From positions 558,001 to 622,000 of the forward strand of contig NZ_FOFA01000002.1 of assembly GCF_900110855.1 (NCBI RefSeq): 64,000 bases of DNA, given 5' to 3'. Under the pieces are notes generated by a model that did no database searches, had not been told where the DNA came from, and saw only the letters and a list, made by a program, of their open reading frames with translations. The stretch's first letter is position 1; each line of letters opens with the position of its first letter. The translations under genes were made by a program, and so were the position numbers. Below, one piece after another: positions 45,766 to 55,104 of the stretch. Source of the stretch: Microlunatus flavus. Its GTDB lineage: Bacteria > Actinomycetota > Actinomycetes > Propionibacteriales > Propionibacteriaceae.

Positions 45766-46815
45766 TCAGTCGGGCCAGCCCGGCCACGCCTGCAGGCCCG
45801 CGCCCCAGGCCCCGGCCGTGCGCACCGTGCTGCGCAGCTGCGTCAGCGCCGCCGTGCGCTCTTTAGGCGTGGCCGCGGCGGCGAGCGTGAGCCCCACGAA
45901 CGGGCCGAGGCGGTACTGCATGCCGCGCACGAGGCGGATGGCGTCACCCGCGCTCCGCACGCCGGCGGTCGGGGCGTACGCGGGCTCCGCCGCCGGGACG
46001 TCGGCCTTGCGGCTCAGCAGGAAGGCGATCTCGGTGTCGAGGAGAGTACGAGCGGCCGCGAGCTCGGACACCGCCCGCCTGCGGGCCCCGCTGGCGTACT
46101 TGAGCTTGCCGATCGCCAGCTGGTAGCCGTAGACGACGGCGTGCAGCTGGGCGACGAGCTGGGAGGTCGCCGCCACGTCGGTGAGCAGCGGGGCCGGCCG
46201 GTGGGCGCGCAGACGGCCGACCGGCGGGGCCTTCGAGGCGCTGAGCGCCGCGGCGTACGTCTCCGCGGCGACGGCCAGCGACCCGGCCAGCAGGGCGTCG
46301 AGGCCCGACGCCGTCGTCGCGGCGCGGCGCTGCGCCGACGCCTGCCGCGACTCGGCCTGAGCGAGGCGCTTCAGCGAGGCCGACAGGCTCTGCCCACGAA
46401 GGTCCGGCGCGTGGGCCGACGGCGAGGGGGCCGAGGTCGTCGGGCGCGAGGACGGGTCGTCGCCGGCGAGGGCGACGGCGTGGTCGGCGTGGGCGTCGCG
46501 CAGGAAGGTCAGCAGCGTCCGTTGGGCTCCGGCGAGGTCCTTGCGGTGGGGTCCGGCGAGCACCGCCGCCGCGAGGGCCGACAGGGACTGCTCCGCCGTC
46601 GCGGCCGCGGGCACCGTGGGCGCGGGCGCCGGGGAGGCCGACGGGGGAGCGGTGCGGGCGGAGGTCGCGCCGCCGGGCGGCGGCTGCACCGTCGGCGAGG
46701 TCGAGCACCCCGCCAGCAGGGGAGCGGCACCGACGCCGGCGCCGAGCCCCAGGCCGAGCCTCAGCAGGTCCCGACGGGCCCAGCGGCCGCCGGGGTGGTG
46801 GGGCGCTACGGGCAC
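45766..46815 (-). CDS. Tat-exported DUF4439 (ferritin-like) lipoprotein
   Basis: This 349-residue protein has a signal with twin arginines (RWARRDLLRLGLGLG) and a lipobox (PLLAGC, Cys at about 37), followed by a Pro/Ala/Thr linker. The C-terminal 140 residues are helical and match DUF4439: LTDVAATSQLVAQLHAVVYGYQLAIGKL and LLDTEIAFLLSRKADVPAAEPAYA. The Gln/Glu/His positions recall a ferritin-like four-helix bundle, but a complete metal site cannot be confirmed. A DUF4439 gene also lies next to proS and rimP in mycobacteria, so this gene marks the conserved neighbourhood. Function is unknown. It is divergent from rimP. Confidence 0.8.
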   Translation of the reverse strand: MPVAPHHPGGRWARRDLLRLGLGLGAGVGAAPLLAGCSTSPTVQPPPGGATSARTAPPSASPAPAPTVPAAATAEQSLSALAAAVLAGPHRKDLAGAQRTLLTFLRDAHADHAVALAGDDPSSRPTTSAPSPSAHAPDLRGQSLSASLKRLAQAESRQASAQRRAATTASGLDALLAGSLAVAAETYAAALSASKAPPVGRLRAHRPAPLLTDVAATSQLVAQLHAVVYGYQLAIGKLKYASGARRRAVSELAAARTLLDTEIAFLLSRKADVPAAEPAYAPTAGVRSAGDAIRLVRGMQYRLGPFVGLTLAAAATPKERTAALTQLRSTVRTAGAWGAGLQAWPGWPD

Positions 46816-46850
46816 CGCACGAACCTACCTGAGGCCCTCCGGGGCGCCGG

Positions 46851-46856
46851 TATGCT
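46851..46856 (+). promoter_or_regulatory. Candidate -10 element for the rimP-nusA operon
   Basis: TATGCT preceded by GCCGG lies 64 nt before the rimP ATG, in the short divergent region shared with the DUF4439 gene. The same GGTATGCTCG decamer occurs at 56102 before rpsO. No clear -35 box is visible, as is common in actinomycetes. Confidence 0.45.
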
Positions 46857-46920
46857 CGACCCTCGGGCCTGCGGGTCCCTCACAACTGCTGGACACAACC
46901 GGATCGAGGGCGAGCACGAC

Positions 46921-47499
46921 ATGAAGGACCAAGCGATCGAGGCCGTCGTGGCCCCTGTCCTCGAGGAGTTCGGCCTCGAGCTCGACGCCCTCGAGGTGGT
47001 GCCGGCCGGCAAGCGGCGCGTCGTCCGGATCGTCGTGGACGGGGACGGCCCGAAGGGTCGCGGCCCGCTCCTCGACGACATCGCCGCGGCCAGCCAGGCG
47101 GTCTCGGCCGCCCTCGACACGTCCGACGCGGTGGGCCAGGCCGCGTACACCCTCGAGGTGTCGTCGCGCGGCGTGAGCCGGCCGCTGACCGAGGAGAAGC
47201 ACTGGCGGCGCAACCGCAGCCGTCTGGTCAAGGTCACGCTGGCCGACGGCAGCGAGCTCACGGGGCGGATCGTCGCGGCCGGGCCCGAGGTCGTGCGCCT
47301 CGACGTCGACGGCGGCCCGCGGGAGGTCGCGTACGCCGAGGTGGCCAAGGCCCTCGTGCAGGTCGAGCTGAACCGCCGCCTCGACGACGAGCTCGACGAC
47401 GCCGAGGACGCCGGAGACGACGCCGATGACGGCGACGAGGCGGACGAGGACGACGAGCAGGACGACGAGCAGGACGAGGACGAGGAGGAGGTGCGCTGA
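46921..47499 (+). CDS. rimP: Ribosome maturation factor RimP with long acidic tail
   Basis: RimP assists maturation of the 30S subunit. This 192-residue form has the N-terminal domain ([29 protein letters not shown], then [38 protein letters not shown]) and the SH3-like C-terminal domain ([16 protein letters not shown]). After about residue 150 comes a tail of about 40 residues made almost wholly of Asp and Glu, longer than in E. coli RimP. The stop shares one base with the nusA ATG. It is the first gene of the rimP-nusA-rnpM-infB operon. Confidence 0.93.
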   Translation: MKDQAIEAVVAPVLEEFGLELDALEVVPAGKRRVVRIVVDGDGPKGRGPLLDDIAAASQAVSAALDTSDAVGQAAYTLEVSSRGVSRPLTEEKHWRRNRSRLVKVTLADGSELTGRIVAAGPEVVRLDVDGGPREVAYAEVAKALVQVELNRRLDDELDDAEDAGDDADDGDEADEDDEQDDEQDEDEEEVR

Positions 47500-48482
47500 T
47501 GGACATCGACATCTCCGTGCTGCGGCTGATGGAGCGCGAGAAGGACGTGCCCTTCGAGACGCTGGTCAACGCGATCGAGGAGGCGCTGATCGCGGCCTAC
47601 GAGAAGACCGACGACGCGGTGCCCGGTGCGCGCGTCGACGTGAACCGGCGCAACGGCCACGTCGCCGTGATGGTCCCCGAGCGCGACGAGGAGGGCACCG
47701 TCGTGGGCGAGTACGACGGCACGCCCGAGGGCTTCGGCCGGGTCGCCGCCGCCACCGCGCGGCAGGTGATCTTCCAGCGGCTGCGCGACGCCGAGGACGA
47801 CCAGAAGTACGGCCACTTCTCGGCCAGCGAGGGCGACATCCTCACCGGTGTCGTCCAGCAGGGCCGCGACTCGCGCACGGTGCTGGTCGACCTGGGCAAG
47901 GTCGAGGCGATCATGCCGCTGGCCGAGCAGGTGCCCGGCGAGCGCTACACGCACGGCACCCGCCTGCGCGTCTACGTCGTCGCCGTGCGCCGCGAGCTGC
48001 GCGGGCTCCAGGTCGTCGTCAGCCGTACGCACCCGGCGCTGGTCGAGCGGCTCTTCGCCCTCGAGGTGCCCGAGATCGCCGACGGCACGGTCGAGATCAA
48101 GGCGACCGCCCGCGAGGCCGGCCACCGCACCAAGATCGCCGTCACCAGCCACAACCCGGACGTCAGCGCCAAGGGCGCCTGCATCGGCCCCATGGGCTCG
48201 CGGGTGCGGGCGGTCATGCACGAGCTCGGCGACGAGAAGATCGACATCATCGACTGGGCGGAGGACCCGGCGGCGTTCGTCGGGCACGCGCTGTCGCCGG
48301 CCAAGGTCACCTCGGTGACCGTCGTCGACGCGGCGGCGCGGTCAGCCCGCGTCGTGGTCCCCGACTACCAGCTGTCGCTGGCGATCGGCCGGGAGGGGCA
48401 GAACGCCCGCCTCGCCGCCCGCCTCACCGGCTGGCGCATCGACATCCGGCCCGACACCGAGCCGCAGCCGGCGGGTGACTGA
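47499..48482 (+). CDS. nusA: Transcription termination/antitermination factor NusA
   Basis: This 327-residue form lacks the C-terminal acidic repeats of E. coli NusA, as usual in actinomycetes. The N-terminal RNA-polymerase-binding domain (1-105) starts [20 protein letters not shown]. An S1 domain follows (about 110-180, [21 protein letters not shown]), then KH1 ([26 protein letters not shown]) and KH2 ([25 protein letters not shown]). It modulates pausing, termination and rRNA antitermination. The stop overlaps the rnpM start by 8 nt. Confidence 0.96.
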   Translation: MDIDISVLRLMEREKDVPFETLVNAIEEALIAAYEKTDDAVPGARVDVNRRNGHVAVMVPERDEEGTVVGEYDGTPEGFGRVAAATARQVIFQRLRDAEDDQKYGHFSASEGDILTGVVQQGRDSRTVLVDLGKVEAIMPLAEQVPGERYTHGTRLRVYVVAVRRELRGLQVVVSRTHPALVERLFALEVPEIADGTVEIKATAREAGHRTKIAVTSHNPDVSAKGACIGPMGSRVRAVMHELGDEKIDIIDWAEDPAAFVGHALSPAKVTSVTVVDAAARSARVVVPDYQLSLAIGREGQNARLAARLTGWRIDIRPDTEPQPAGD

Positions 48483-48810
48483 GGGTCCGGCCGGCGGGGC
48501 TCCGGCCGGCGGGGCTCCGACCGGCGCAGGCCCGGTCCGGACCTGCGTCGGCTGCCGCCGACGCGACGACCAGGCCGCGCTGCTGCGGGTCGTCGCCGGC
48601 GGCACCTCGGTGCTCGTCGACGCCCGGCACCGGTCGCCCGGACGTGGCGCGTACCTGCACCCGGAGCCCGCGTGCGTCGCCGCGGCGGTCAAGCGCCGGG
48701 CCTTCGCCCGGGCGCTGCGGTGCCCGGTGGACGCCGCCGCGGCGGGTTCGGTGGTCGCCGCGCACCTGGACGCCGGCATCGCGTTGGGAAGACGCGGCGG
48801 CACCGGCTAG
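48475..48810 (+). CDS. rnpM: YlxR/RnpM-family RNA-binding protein
   Basis: This 111-residue protein has the YlxR fold (DUF448): [19 protein letters not shown] at about 22-40, the [15 protein letters not shown] motif, and [10 protein letters not shown]. The first 20 residues are Gly/Ala/Pro-rich and come from a short tandem duplication in the DNA (GGCGGGGCTCCGGCC units near 48493-48520). In Bacillus the homologue binds and modulates RNase P. The location between nusA and infB is the standard one. GTG 48475 overlaps nusA by 8 nt; TAG 48808 also begins a TAGAGT hexamer that could be an infB promoter. Confidence 0.88.
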   Translation: MTEGPAGGAPAGGAPTGAGPVRTCVGCRRRDDQAALLRVVAGGTSVLVDARHRSPGRGAYLHPEPACVAAAVKRRAFARALRCPVDAAAAGSVVAAHLDAGIALGRRGGTG

Positions 48811-48990
48811 AGTTGGGGATTGCTGAACCGGGTGCGTCCCGGTCCGTGCACCGGGTCCCGGTCGGGGCCCGCAGACACCAGGAAGTGAGCGCTCGCTCAT
48901 GAACTCTCGATGAGTACTGCTCAATGAGCATGCCCAGCATCTAGCTGGTCCGCGCCACTCAGGGTCGCGGGCCGACAACGTAGGAGATCA
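48811..48990 (+). other. infB leader region
   Basis: This 180-nt stretch between rnpM and infB holds no gene. A TAGAGT hexamer at 48808-48813 could be a -10 element for infB. G/C-rich complementary stretches (ACCGGG/CCCGGT around 48836-48875) and GAGCGCTCGCTC near 48887 can fold, but I do not recognise a known regulatory RNA. AGGAG at 48982 serves infB. Confidence 0.35.
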
Positions 48991-51900
48991 GTGCCCAAGA
49001 CCCGTGTCTACGAGCTCGCGAAGGAGCTCGGAGTCGACAGCAAGGCCGTCCTGACGATGGCCAAGGACATGGGGGAGTTCGTCAAGTCCCCCTCGTCCAC
49101 CCTGGAAGCGCCCGTGATCCGGCGCCTCCGCGAGAAGCTCGGCCCGTCCGCCGAGGGCGCGCAGACCGCGGCGCCCGCGGCCCGCACCGCCCCCGCACCC
49201 AGCAGCACGACGCTCGCGCCGGGCGCGCCGCGTCCGGGCGTCCCGGGCCGTCCCGACCCCAGCCGGTCGAGCTCTGCCCCGTCCACGCGCAACGCCCCGG
49301 CGCCGTCCGCGCCGTCGACGCGCACCCCGGGTCCGTCGGCCCCGTCCACGCGCAACGCGCCGGCGCCCTCCGCGCCGTCGACGCGCACCCCGGGCCCGTC
49401 GGCGCCGTCCACGCGCACCCCCGGTCCGTCCGCTCCGGCGACCCGTACGCCGGCCGAGCCGGCCGTGCAGGCCCCCGCCGCGGCTGCTCCGGCGGCCCCG
49501 GCGGCCGAGGCCCCGGCGGCTCCGGCCGCCAGCACGGCGCCGTCGACCCGCAACGCCCCGACGCCGCAGTCGCCGGCGCCGGGCGCCCCGACCAACCGTG
49601 GGGCCACCCCGGGCTCGGCACGTCCCGGCGCCCCGCGCCCGGCCACGCCCGCCCCGGGTGGACGGCAGGACGAGCGTCCCTCGACCTCCGCCCCGCGTCC
49701 GGGTGGCACGTCCGCGCGTCCGGGCACGCCCGGCGCCCCGGCTCGTCCGGGCACCCCTGGCGCCCCGGCCCGTCCCGGTTCCACCGGCACCCCGGGTGCT
49801 CCGGCCCCGCGCGACCGCCGTACCGGCACGCCGCGTCCGGGCAACAACCCGTTCGCGCCCTCGCAGGGCATGGGCACGGCGCGCCCGACCCGCCCCGGCA
49901 CGACCCCGACCGACCCGGCCCGCCCCGGCGGCCCGCGTCCGCCGGCCGGCCGCACCGGTGCTCCCGGCGCCCCGGGTGCCCGTCCGGGCGTCCCCGGCAT
50001 GCCCCGCCCCAACCCGGCGATGATGCCGCGCCAGGCCTCCGGCCAGCTCGGCGCTCCTGCCGGTCCCGGCGCCCGTGGCCGCGGTGCACCCGCGGGTCGC
50101 GGCCGTCCCGGCGGCGGCGGCGCGCCCGGTCGTCCCGGCGGCGGTCCTGGTGGTCCTCCCGCGGGTCGCGGCGGCCGTGGTGGCCGTGGTGGCACGCAGG
50201 GTGCCTTCGGTCGCGCGGGCGGTCCCGTCCGTCGCGGTCGCAAGTCGAAGCGTCAGCGTCGTCAAGAGTTCGACCAGATGCAGGCGCCGGAGATCGGTGG
50301 CGTCCGCGTCAGGCAGGGTGACGGGTCGACGATCCGGCTCGCCCGCGGCGCCTCGCTGACGGACCTGTCGGAGAAGATCAACGTCGACGTGTCGAACCTG
50401 GTCCAGGTGCTGTTCAACCTGGGCGAGATGGTGACGGCGACGCAGACCGTCGCCGAGGACACGCTGCAGGTCCTGGCCGGCGAGCTCAACTACAAGATCG
50501 AGATCGTCTCGCCCGAGGACGAGGACCGCGAGCTCCTCGAGAGCTTCGACATCGAGTTCGGCGAGAACGAGGGTGGCGAGGACGACCTCGCGGCCCGTCC
50601 GCCGGTCGTCACGGTCATGGGTCACGTCGACCACGGCAAGACGAAGCTCCTGGACGCGATCCGCAAGACCAACGTGGTGGCCGGCGAGGCCGGTGGCATC
50701 ACGCAGGCCATCGGTGCGTACCAGGTCTCGACCGAGGTCGACGAGACCGAGCGCAAGATCACCTTCATCGACACCCCGGGTCACGAGGCGTTCACCGCCA
50801 TGCGTGCCCGTGGTGCGAAGTCGACCGACATCGCCGTGCTCGTCGTGGCGGCGGACGACGGTGTGATGCCGCAGACGATCGAGGCGCTCAACCACGCGCT
50901 CGCGGCCGACGTCCCGATCGTCGTCGCGGTCAACAAGATCGACCGCGAGGGCGCCGACCCGACGAAGGTCCGCGGCCAGCTGGCCGAGTACGGCCTCGTG
51001 CCCGAGGAGTACGGCGGCGACACGCTGTTCGTCGACGTCTCCGCGGTCACCGGCCAGGGCCTCGACGAGCTCCTCGAGGCGGTCGTCCTGACCGCCGACG
51101 CGGCGCTCGACCTGCGCGCCAACCCGGAGATGGACGGTCAGGGTGTCGCCATCGAGGCGCACCTCGACAAGGGCCGCGGCCCCGTCGCGACCGTCCTCGT
51201 CCAGCGCGGCACGCTGCACGTCGGCGACTCGATCGTGGCCGGCACCGGCTACGGCCGCGTCCGGGCGCTGCTCGACGACCACGGTCAGAACGTGACCGAG
51301 GCACCGCCGTCCTTCCCCGTGCAGGTGCTCGGCCTCACGGCCGTGCCCGGCGCCGGCGACAGCTTCATCGTCGTCGACGACGACCGCATGGCCCGCCAGA
51401 TCGCCGAGCGGCGCGCGTCGCGGCTCCGCATGGCGGCGCAGGCGGCCGGCACGAAGCGCAAGACGCTCGACCAGCTGTTCGACCAGCTCGAGAAGGGCGA
51501 GGAGCAGGAGCTGCGCCTCATCCTCAAGGGCGACGGCGCCGGTTCGGTCGAGGCCCTCGAGGACGCCCTGTCCAAGATCGACGTCGGCGACGAGGTCAGC
51601 CTGCGGGTCATCGACCGCGGCGTCGGTGCCATCACCGAGACCAACGTCAGCCTGGCGGCGGCCTCGGACGCGGTCATCGTCGGCTTCAACGTCCGCCCCC
51701 AGGGCAAGGCGACGGAGATGGCGGACCGCGAGGGCGTCGACATCCGCTACTACTCGGTGATCTACGCCGCGATCGACGAGATCGAGGCCGCGCTCAAGGG
51801 CCTGCTCAAGCCGATCTACGAGGAGGCCACCCTCGGGCACGCGGAGATCCGCGAGATCTTCCGCAGCTCGCGGGCGGGCATCGTCGCCGGGTGCATGGTG

Positions 51901-52116
51901 CAGGACGGGTCCATCCGCCGCAACGCCAAGGCGCGGCTGCTGCGCGAGGGTGTCGTCATCACCGACACGACGATCGCCTCGCTCCGTCGGGAGAAGGACG
52001 ACGTCACGGAGGTGCGGGAGGGGTTCGAGTGCGGTATCACTCTGAACAACTACTCCGACATCCGTCAGGGCGACGTCATCGAGACCTACGAGATGCGCGA
52101 GAAGGCGCGCTCGTAG
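48991..52116 (+). CDS. infB: Translation initiation factor IF-2 with long Pro/Ala-rich N-terminal region
   Basis: IF-2 brings initiator tRNA to the ribosome and promotes subunit joining. In this 1041-residue protein the IF2_N-type start ([18 protein letters not shown]) is followed by about 370 low-complexity residues (Pro, Ala, Thr, Arg, Gly) and an RGG-like [10 protein letters not shown] stretch near residue 395. The GTPase core begins around 535: [12 protein letters not shown] (G1), DTPGHEAF (G3), NKID (G4). Beta-barrel domains and the C-terminal tRNA-binding domain ([28 protein letters not shown]) follow. GTG 48991 is preceded by AGGAG. It ends in two hairpins before an antisense gene. Confidence 0.97.
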   Translation: MPKTRVYELAKELGVDSKAVLTMAKDMGEFVKSPSSTLEAPVIRRLREKLGPSAEGAQTAAPAARTAPAPSSTTLAPGAPRPGVPGRPDPSRSSSAPSTRNAPAPSAPSTRTPGPSAPSTRNAPAPSAPSTRTPGPSAPSTRTPGPSAPATRTPAEPAVQAPAAAAPAAPAAEAPAAPAASTAPSTRNAPTPQSPAPGAPTNRGATPGSARPGAPRPATPAPGGRQDERPSTSAPRPGGTSARPGTPGAPARPGTPGAPARPGSTGTPGAPAPRDRRTGTPRPGNNPFAPSQGMGTARPTRPGTTPTDPARPGGPRPPAGRTGAPGAPGARPGVPGMPRPNPAMMPRQASGQLGAPAGPGARGRGAPAGRGRPGGGGAPGRPGGGPGGPPAGRGGRGGRGGTQGAFGRAGGPVRRGRKSKRQRRQEFDQMQAPEIGGVRVRQGDGSTIRLARGASLTDLSEKINVDVSNLVQVLFNLGEMVTATQTVAEDTLQVLAGELNYKIEIVSPEDEDRELLESFDIEFGENEGGEDDLAARPPVVTVMGHVDHGKTKLLDAIRKTNVVAGEAGGITQAIGAYQVSTEVDETERKITFIDTPGHEAFTAMRARGAKSTDIAVLVVAADDGVMPQTIEALNHALAADVPIVVAVNKIDREGADPTKVRGQLAEYGLVPEEYGGDTLFVDVSAVTGQGLDELLEAVVLTADAALDLRANPEMDGQGVAIEAHLDKGRGPVATVLVQRGTLHVGDSIVAGTGYGRVRALLDDHGQNVTEAPPSFPVQVLGLTAVPGAGDSFIVVDDDRMARQIAERRASRLRMAAQAAGTKRKTLDQLFDQLEKGEEQELRLILKGDGAGSVEALEDALSKIDVGDEVSLRVIDRGVGAITETNVSLAAASDAVIVGFNVRPQGKATEMADREGVDIRYYSVIYAAIDEIEAALKGLLKPIYEEATLGHAEIREIFRSSRAGIVAGCMVQDGSIRRNAKARLLREGVVITDTTIASLRREKDDVTEVREGFECGITLNNYSDIRQGDVIETYEMREKARS
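49276..49431 (+). repeat. Tandem repeats of 30 and 33 nt in the IF-2 N-terminal region
   Basis: Five consecutive units encode [11 protein letters not shown] (33 nt) or [10 protein letters not shown] (30 nt), in the order long, short, long, short, short. A degenerate sixth unit (APATRTP) follows. The regular alternation shows that pairs were duplicated. A second set built on TPGAPARPG lies near 49725-49800. Confidence 0.85.
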
Positions 52117-52131
52117 GGCGCTGACCCCGGG

Positions 52132-52154
52132 GGAGGTCGGGCATCCCGACCTCC
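52132..52154 (+). terminator. Hairpin directly after infB
   Basis: GGAGGTCGGG and CCCGACCTCC form a perfect 10-bp stem around a 3-nt CAT loop, 15 nt after the infB stop. No T-run follows, as is usual for high-GC actinomycete terminators. Confidence 0.65.
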
Positions 52155-52161
52155 TCACCCG

Positions 52162-52220
52162 CGAACCGCTGACTCCCGACGTCCGATCCTCGCGATCGGC
52201 TGTCGGGAGTCAGCGGTTCG
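52162..52220. terminator. Perfect 19-bp inverted repeat with nested hairpin between convergent genes
   Basis: Arms at 52162-52180 (CGAACCGCTGACTCCCGAC) and 52202-52220 are exact reverse complements over 19 nt. The 21-nt spacer holds a further CCGATC...GATCGG stem (52183-52188, 52194-52199). It lies between the ends of infB (+) and the RIO kinase gene (-) and would serve both strands as a terminator. Confidence 0.7.
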
Positions 52221-52239
52221 TGCGTTCCCCGGGGAGGGA

Positions 52240-53127
52240 TCAGTACGCCGTGGCGACGAGCTCGGCGAACAGCGCGTCGGCGTCGACGGGTAGGCCGCGG
52301 CGGACGAACCAGGTCGCCGCGTTGACGCAGTCTCGGTGCAGGAGATCGAAGCCCAGCGGGTTGGCGACCAGGTCGACCATCTGCGGAACGTCGATGACCA
52401 CCAGGCGGTCGCCGGCGAGGAGGAGGTTGTACGGCGACAGGTCGCCGTGCACGAGGCCGGCGGCGGCCATCCGGCCCATGGCCTCGATCAGCTGCTCCCA
52501 CACCGAGCGCAGCAGGTCGGGCTCCGGGCGGGTGCTCGCGAGCCGGGGGGCGACGTCGCCGTCGACGTGGACGTACTCCATGAGGATCTCCAGCCCGTCG
52601 ACCTGGACGGGGTAGGGGACCGGCACGCCGAGCTGCCACAGCCGGTACAGCGCCTCCCACTCCGCGCCCGCCCACTGCCCGGCCGCCACGGCCTGGCCGT
52701 GCCGGGTGCCCTTGGCCGCGGCCCGGGCGTCACGGCTGTTGCGGGTGCGCCGGCCCTCGACGTAGGTCGCCTTGCGGTGGAACAGCCGGTGCTCGGCGTC
52801 GCGGTAGGTCTTGGCGACCAGGAGGCTGTGGCTCCCGGTGTCGCCGGGCAGCGAACCGGGGACGGCGCGTTCGAGGAGGCGGCAGTCGGCCTCCTTGCCG
52901 CTCTTGAGCGGCCCGAGGTCGGTGTCCCAGGCGGCGTGGGTCGTCACGACCCAGCCGGGCCGGGGCTCCGGACCGCGGGAGAGCGCGACGACGTCGTGCC
53001 AGGTCGACCAGCGCTGGCCGGGGCCGGGCTCGTCGACCGCGGTGAAGGAGAGGCCGCGCGGGTCGAAGGGGTCAGGGGCGGAGAGGTCAGACGAGCGAGG
53101 GTCGAGCGGGTTGGGGTCCGATGACAC
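52240..53127 (-). CDS. RIO-type atypical protein kinase
   Basis: This 295-residue protein has the RIO1-like fold. LVAKTYRDAEH carries the ATP-binding Lys (about 106), and FHRKATYVEGRR follows. EWEALYRLWQLGVPVPYPV leads to ILMEYV. The catalytic loop VHGDLSPYNLLL has Asp229 and Asn234, and VVIDVPQMVDL carries the metal-binding Asp246. Family knowledge: RIO kinases act in ribosome maturation in archaea and eukaryotes; bacterial members are poorly studied. The antisense position between infB and rbfA, both translation/ribosome genes, fits such a role but does not prove it. GTG 53127 has GGAG 7 nt before it. Confidence 0.85.
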   Translation of the reverse strand: MSSDPNPLDPRSSDLSAPDPFDPRGLSFTAVDEPGPGQRWSTWHDVVALSRGPEPRPGWVVTTHAAWDTDLGPLKSGKEADCRLLERAVPGSLPGDTGSHSLLVAKTYRDAEHRLFHRKATYVEGRRTRNSRDARAAAKGTRHGQAVAAGQWAGAEWEALYRLWQLGVPVPYPVQVDGLEILMEYVHVDGDVAPRLASTRPEPDLLRSVWEQLIEAMGRMAAAGLVHGDLSPYNLLLAGDRLVVIDVPQMVDLVANPLGFDLLHRDCVNAATWFVRRGLPVDADALFAELVATAY

Positions 53128-53185
53128 GGATGGGCTCCACGAGGTGCGAAGGGATCAGGGCGCAGGCCAGGGCCTCGACGGTCAT
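53087..53185 (-). CDS. Possible 32-residue leader peptide overlapping the RIO kinase start
   Basis: The ORF from ATG 53185 has an unusually strong ribosome site (GAGGAGGGAGG, 4 nt before the ATG). It reads MTVEALACALIPSHLVEPI, then a Pro-containing end, and stops 41 nt inside the RIO kinase gene in another frame. It matches no family I know. A translated leader that opens the kinase start would explain the overlap and the strong ribosome site. It could also be chance. Confidence 0.35.
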   Translation of the reverse strand: MTVEALACALIPSHLVEPIRVIGPQPARPSLV

Positions 53186-53358
53186 GACGCCTCCCTCCTC
53201 GCGGAGCGCGCGCACGGTCGCGCGCACGTGGAGCAGGCATCGTGTCCCGGGCGTCCCGCCGGAGCCAACAGGTTTTCCGCGCTGGGGCAGACTTGGGTGT
53301 TCTGCGCGACACCGGCGCAGCGCCACCCACCGCCTCACCCCGTTCGCAGGAGGACGCA

Positions 53359-53847
53359 ATGCCGTCGCCGAGAGTGCTCAAGCTGGCCGACCAGATCAAG
53401 GGGATCGTGGCCACGATGCTCGAGCGGCGCGTCAAGGACCCGCGGCTCGGCTTCGTCACCGTCACCGACGTCCGCCTGACGGGGGACAGCCGGGAGGCCA
53501 CCGTCTTCTACACGGTCCTCGGCGGCGACGCCGACCACGCGGGGACGGCCGCCGCGCTGCAGTCGGCGACGGGCCTGATCCGCTCCCAGGTCGGCAAGCA
53601 GCTCGGGCTCCGCTTCACCCCGATGCTCGCCTTCGTGCCCGACGTCGTGCCCGAGAGCGCGCGCCAGCTGGACGACGCCCTCGCTGCGGCGCGCGAGGTC
53701 GACGCGCGCGTGGCGCAGGTCGCGGTGGGCGCCTCGTACGCCGGCGACGCCGACCCCTACAAGCACCCCGATGACGAGGACGAGGACGCCGAGGACGACG
53801 CGGAGCCCGTCGACGAGGACGAGCAGGAGCGCGACCCTGCCCGCTGA
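53359..53847 (+). CDS. rbfA: Ribosome-binding factor A
   Basis: RbfA binds the immature 30S subunit and helps 16S rRNA 5'-end processing and cold adaptation. This 162-residue form has the KH-like fold ([59 protein letters not shown]) in residues 1-105. A tail of about 40 residues rich in Asp and Glu follows, encoded where truB overlaps. ATG 53359 has AGGAGG with a 5-nt spacer. It lies after the antisense kinase gene, so it needs its own promoter in 53186-53358. Confidence 0.94.
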   Translation: MPSPRVLKLADQIKGIVATMLERRVKDPRLGFVTVTDVRLTGDSREATVFYTVLGGDADHAGTAAALQSATGLIRSQVGKQLGLRFTPMLAFVPDVVPESARQLDDALAAAREVDARVAQVAVGASYAGDADPYKHPDDEDEDAEDDAEPVDEDEQERDPAR

Positions 53848-54745
53848 GCGGGTCGAGCCGCCGTCCGGCGTCCTCGTCGTCGACAAGCCCGCCGGGCTGA
53901 CGTCGCACGGCGTGGTCGCCCGGGTGCGGCGGCTGCTCGGCACCCGCAAGGTCGGTCACGCCGGCACGCTCGACCCGATGGCGACCGGCGTGCTCGTCGT
54001 CGGGATCGGCCGCGCCACCCGACTGCTCGGGCATCTCACGTTGACGGACAAGGCGTACGACGCGACCATCCGCCTGGGCGTCGGGACCGTGACCGACGAC
54101 GCCGAGGGCGACGTGGTGGCCACCCCGGGTCTGCGCGACCTCGAGACGGCGGCCCTCGAGGCGGCCCTCGCCCCGCTGCGCGGCCCGATCCTCCAGGTGC
54201 CGACCGCCGTCTCGGCCATCAAGGTCGACGGCGTCCGCTCCTACGCCCGGGTGCGGGCCGGCGACGAGGTCGCCCTCGAGCCCCGGCCCGTCACCGTGCA
54301 CCGCCTGGACGTCCTCGAGCGGCGCGACGGCGTGGTGGACGGCGTCCCCGTGGTCGACCTGGACGTGGTCGTCGAGTGCACCTCCGGCACCTACGTCCGG
54401 GCGCTCGCCCGCGACCTCGGGGCCGCGCTCGGCAGCGCCGGGCACCTGACCGCGCTCCGCCGCACGCGCGTCGGACCGTTCGGCCTCGACGAGGCCGTGG
54501 TCCTGCCCGAACCCGGGCCCGACGTCCCCGCACCGATGGTCGAGCCGATCGCCGAGGCCGCCGCGCGCTGCTTCCCGGTGGTGCGGCTCGACGACGGGCA
54601 GGCCGGCGACGTGCGGGTCGGGCGCCGGCTCCCGGAGCTGCGGGTCGAGGGGCTGACCGCGCTGCTCGACCCCGAGGGAACCTTCCTCGCGCTCTACCGC
54701 CCGGGGCCCGACGGCGCCCGTCCGGAGGCGGTCTTCGTCGGCTGA
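53771..54745 (+). CDS. truB: tRNA pseudouridine 55 synthase
   Basis: TruB makes pseudouridine 55 in the T-loop of tRNAs. In this 324-residue protein, [18 protein letters not shown] opens the fold, [14 protein letters not shown] carries the catalytic Asp68, and [20 protein letters not shown] and [15 protein letters not shown] follow. A short C-terminal PUA-like domain ends it ([17 protein letters not shown] onward). The only in-frame ATG/GTG/TTG start before the fold is ATG 53771, which overlaps rbfA by 77 nt and gives a basic lead of about 27 residues. A CTG start near the rbfA stop would be the alternative. RbfA and TruB are adjacent in most actinomycetes. Confidence 0.92.
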   Translation: MTRTRTPRTTRSPSTRTSRSATLPAERVEPPSGVLVVDKPAGLTSHGVVARVRRLLGTRKVGHAGTLDPMATGVLVVGIGRATRLLGHLTLTDKAYDATIRLGVGTVTDDAEGDVVATPGLRDLETAALEAALAPLRGPILQVPTAVSAIKVDGVRSYARVRAGDEVALEPRPVTVHRLDVLERRDGVVDGVPVVDLDVVVECTSGTYVRALARDLGAALGSAGHLTALRRTRVGPFGLDEAVVLPEPGPDVPAPMVEPIAEAAARCFPVVRLDDGQAGDVRVGRRLPELRVEGLTALLDPEGTFLALYRPGPDGARPEAVFVG

Positions 54746-54839
54746 GCAGGTCGTAACGGGCGCGTGCGCGGCGGCGATGGGGGTAGGGAACGACGGGCCC
54801 GCGGGACGCGCCGGCCACCATCCCGCGGAAGGACCTGCC

Positions 54840-55070
54840 GTGCCCGACGAGCTCCCGACCCCGACCACGCTCGTCGGTCAGGTTGCCCTGGCGCTCGGCG
54901 GCGCGGGCGCCCGGGAGGACGCCGTGACCGACCTGGCCACCCGCCGGCGGGCGCTCATGTACGCGGAGGCGATCGACGACGCCGACGAGGCCGACGCGGT
55001 GCTGCGCTACGGGCCCCGGCTGCGCGCGTGCCTCGACACGCTGGGCGTCGCGCTGGACGTCGCGGCCTGA
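54840..55070 (+). CDS. Small hypothetical protein between truB and ribF
   Basis: This ORF of 76 residues from GTG 54840 has an AAGGA ribosome site 7 nt upstream. It has an acidic, helical look (ATRRRALMYAEAIDDADEAD, then a short hydrophobic end LGVALDVAA). I recognise no family. It lies between two conserved genes in the same direction and has normal high-GC codon bias, so it is probably translated. Confidence 0.6.
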   Translation: MPDELPTPTTLVGQVALALGGAGAREDAVTDLATRRRALMYAEAIDDADEADAVLRYGPRLRACLDTLGVALDVAA

Positions 55071-55092
55071 GCTCGGCGTAGACCGGTCCGGG

Positions 55093-55098
55093 TACGCT
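55093..55098 (+). promoter_or_regulatory. Candidate -10 element of a leaderless ribF transcript
   Basis: TACGCT ends 6 nt before GTG 55105, with no Shine-Dalgarno sequence in between. The spacing is identical to those at argG and proS. Confidence 0.5.
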
Positions 55099-55104
55099 CC
55101 CGGG

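Noticed and set aside
49008-50243. Long minus-strand Pro/Gly-rich frame opposite infB
   Set aside because: It mirrors the low-complexity IF-2 lead. No ribosome site and no known fold.
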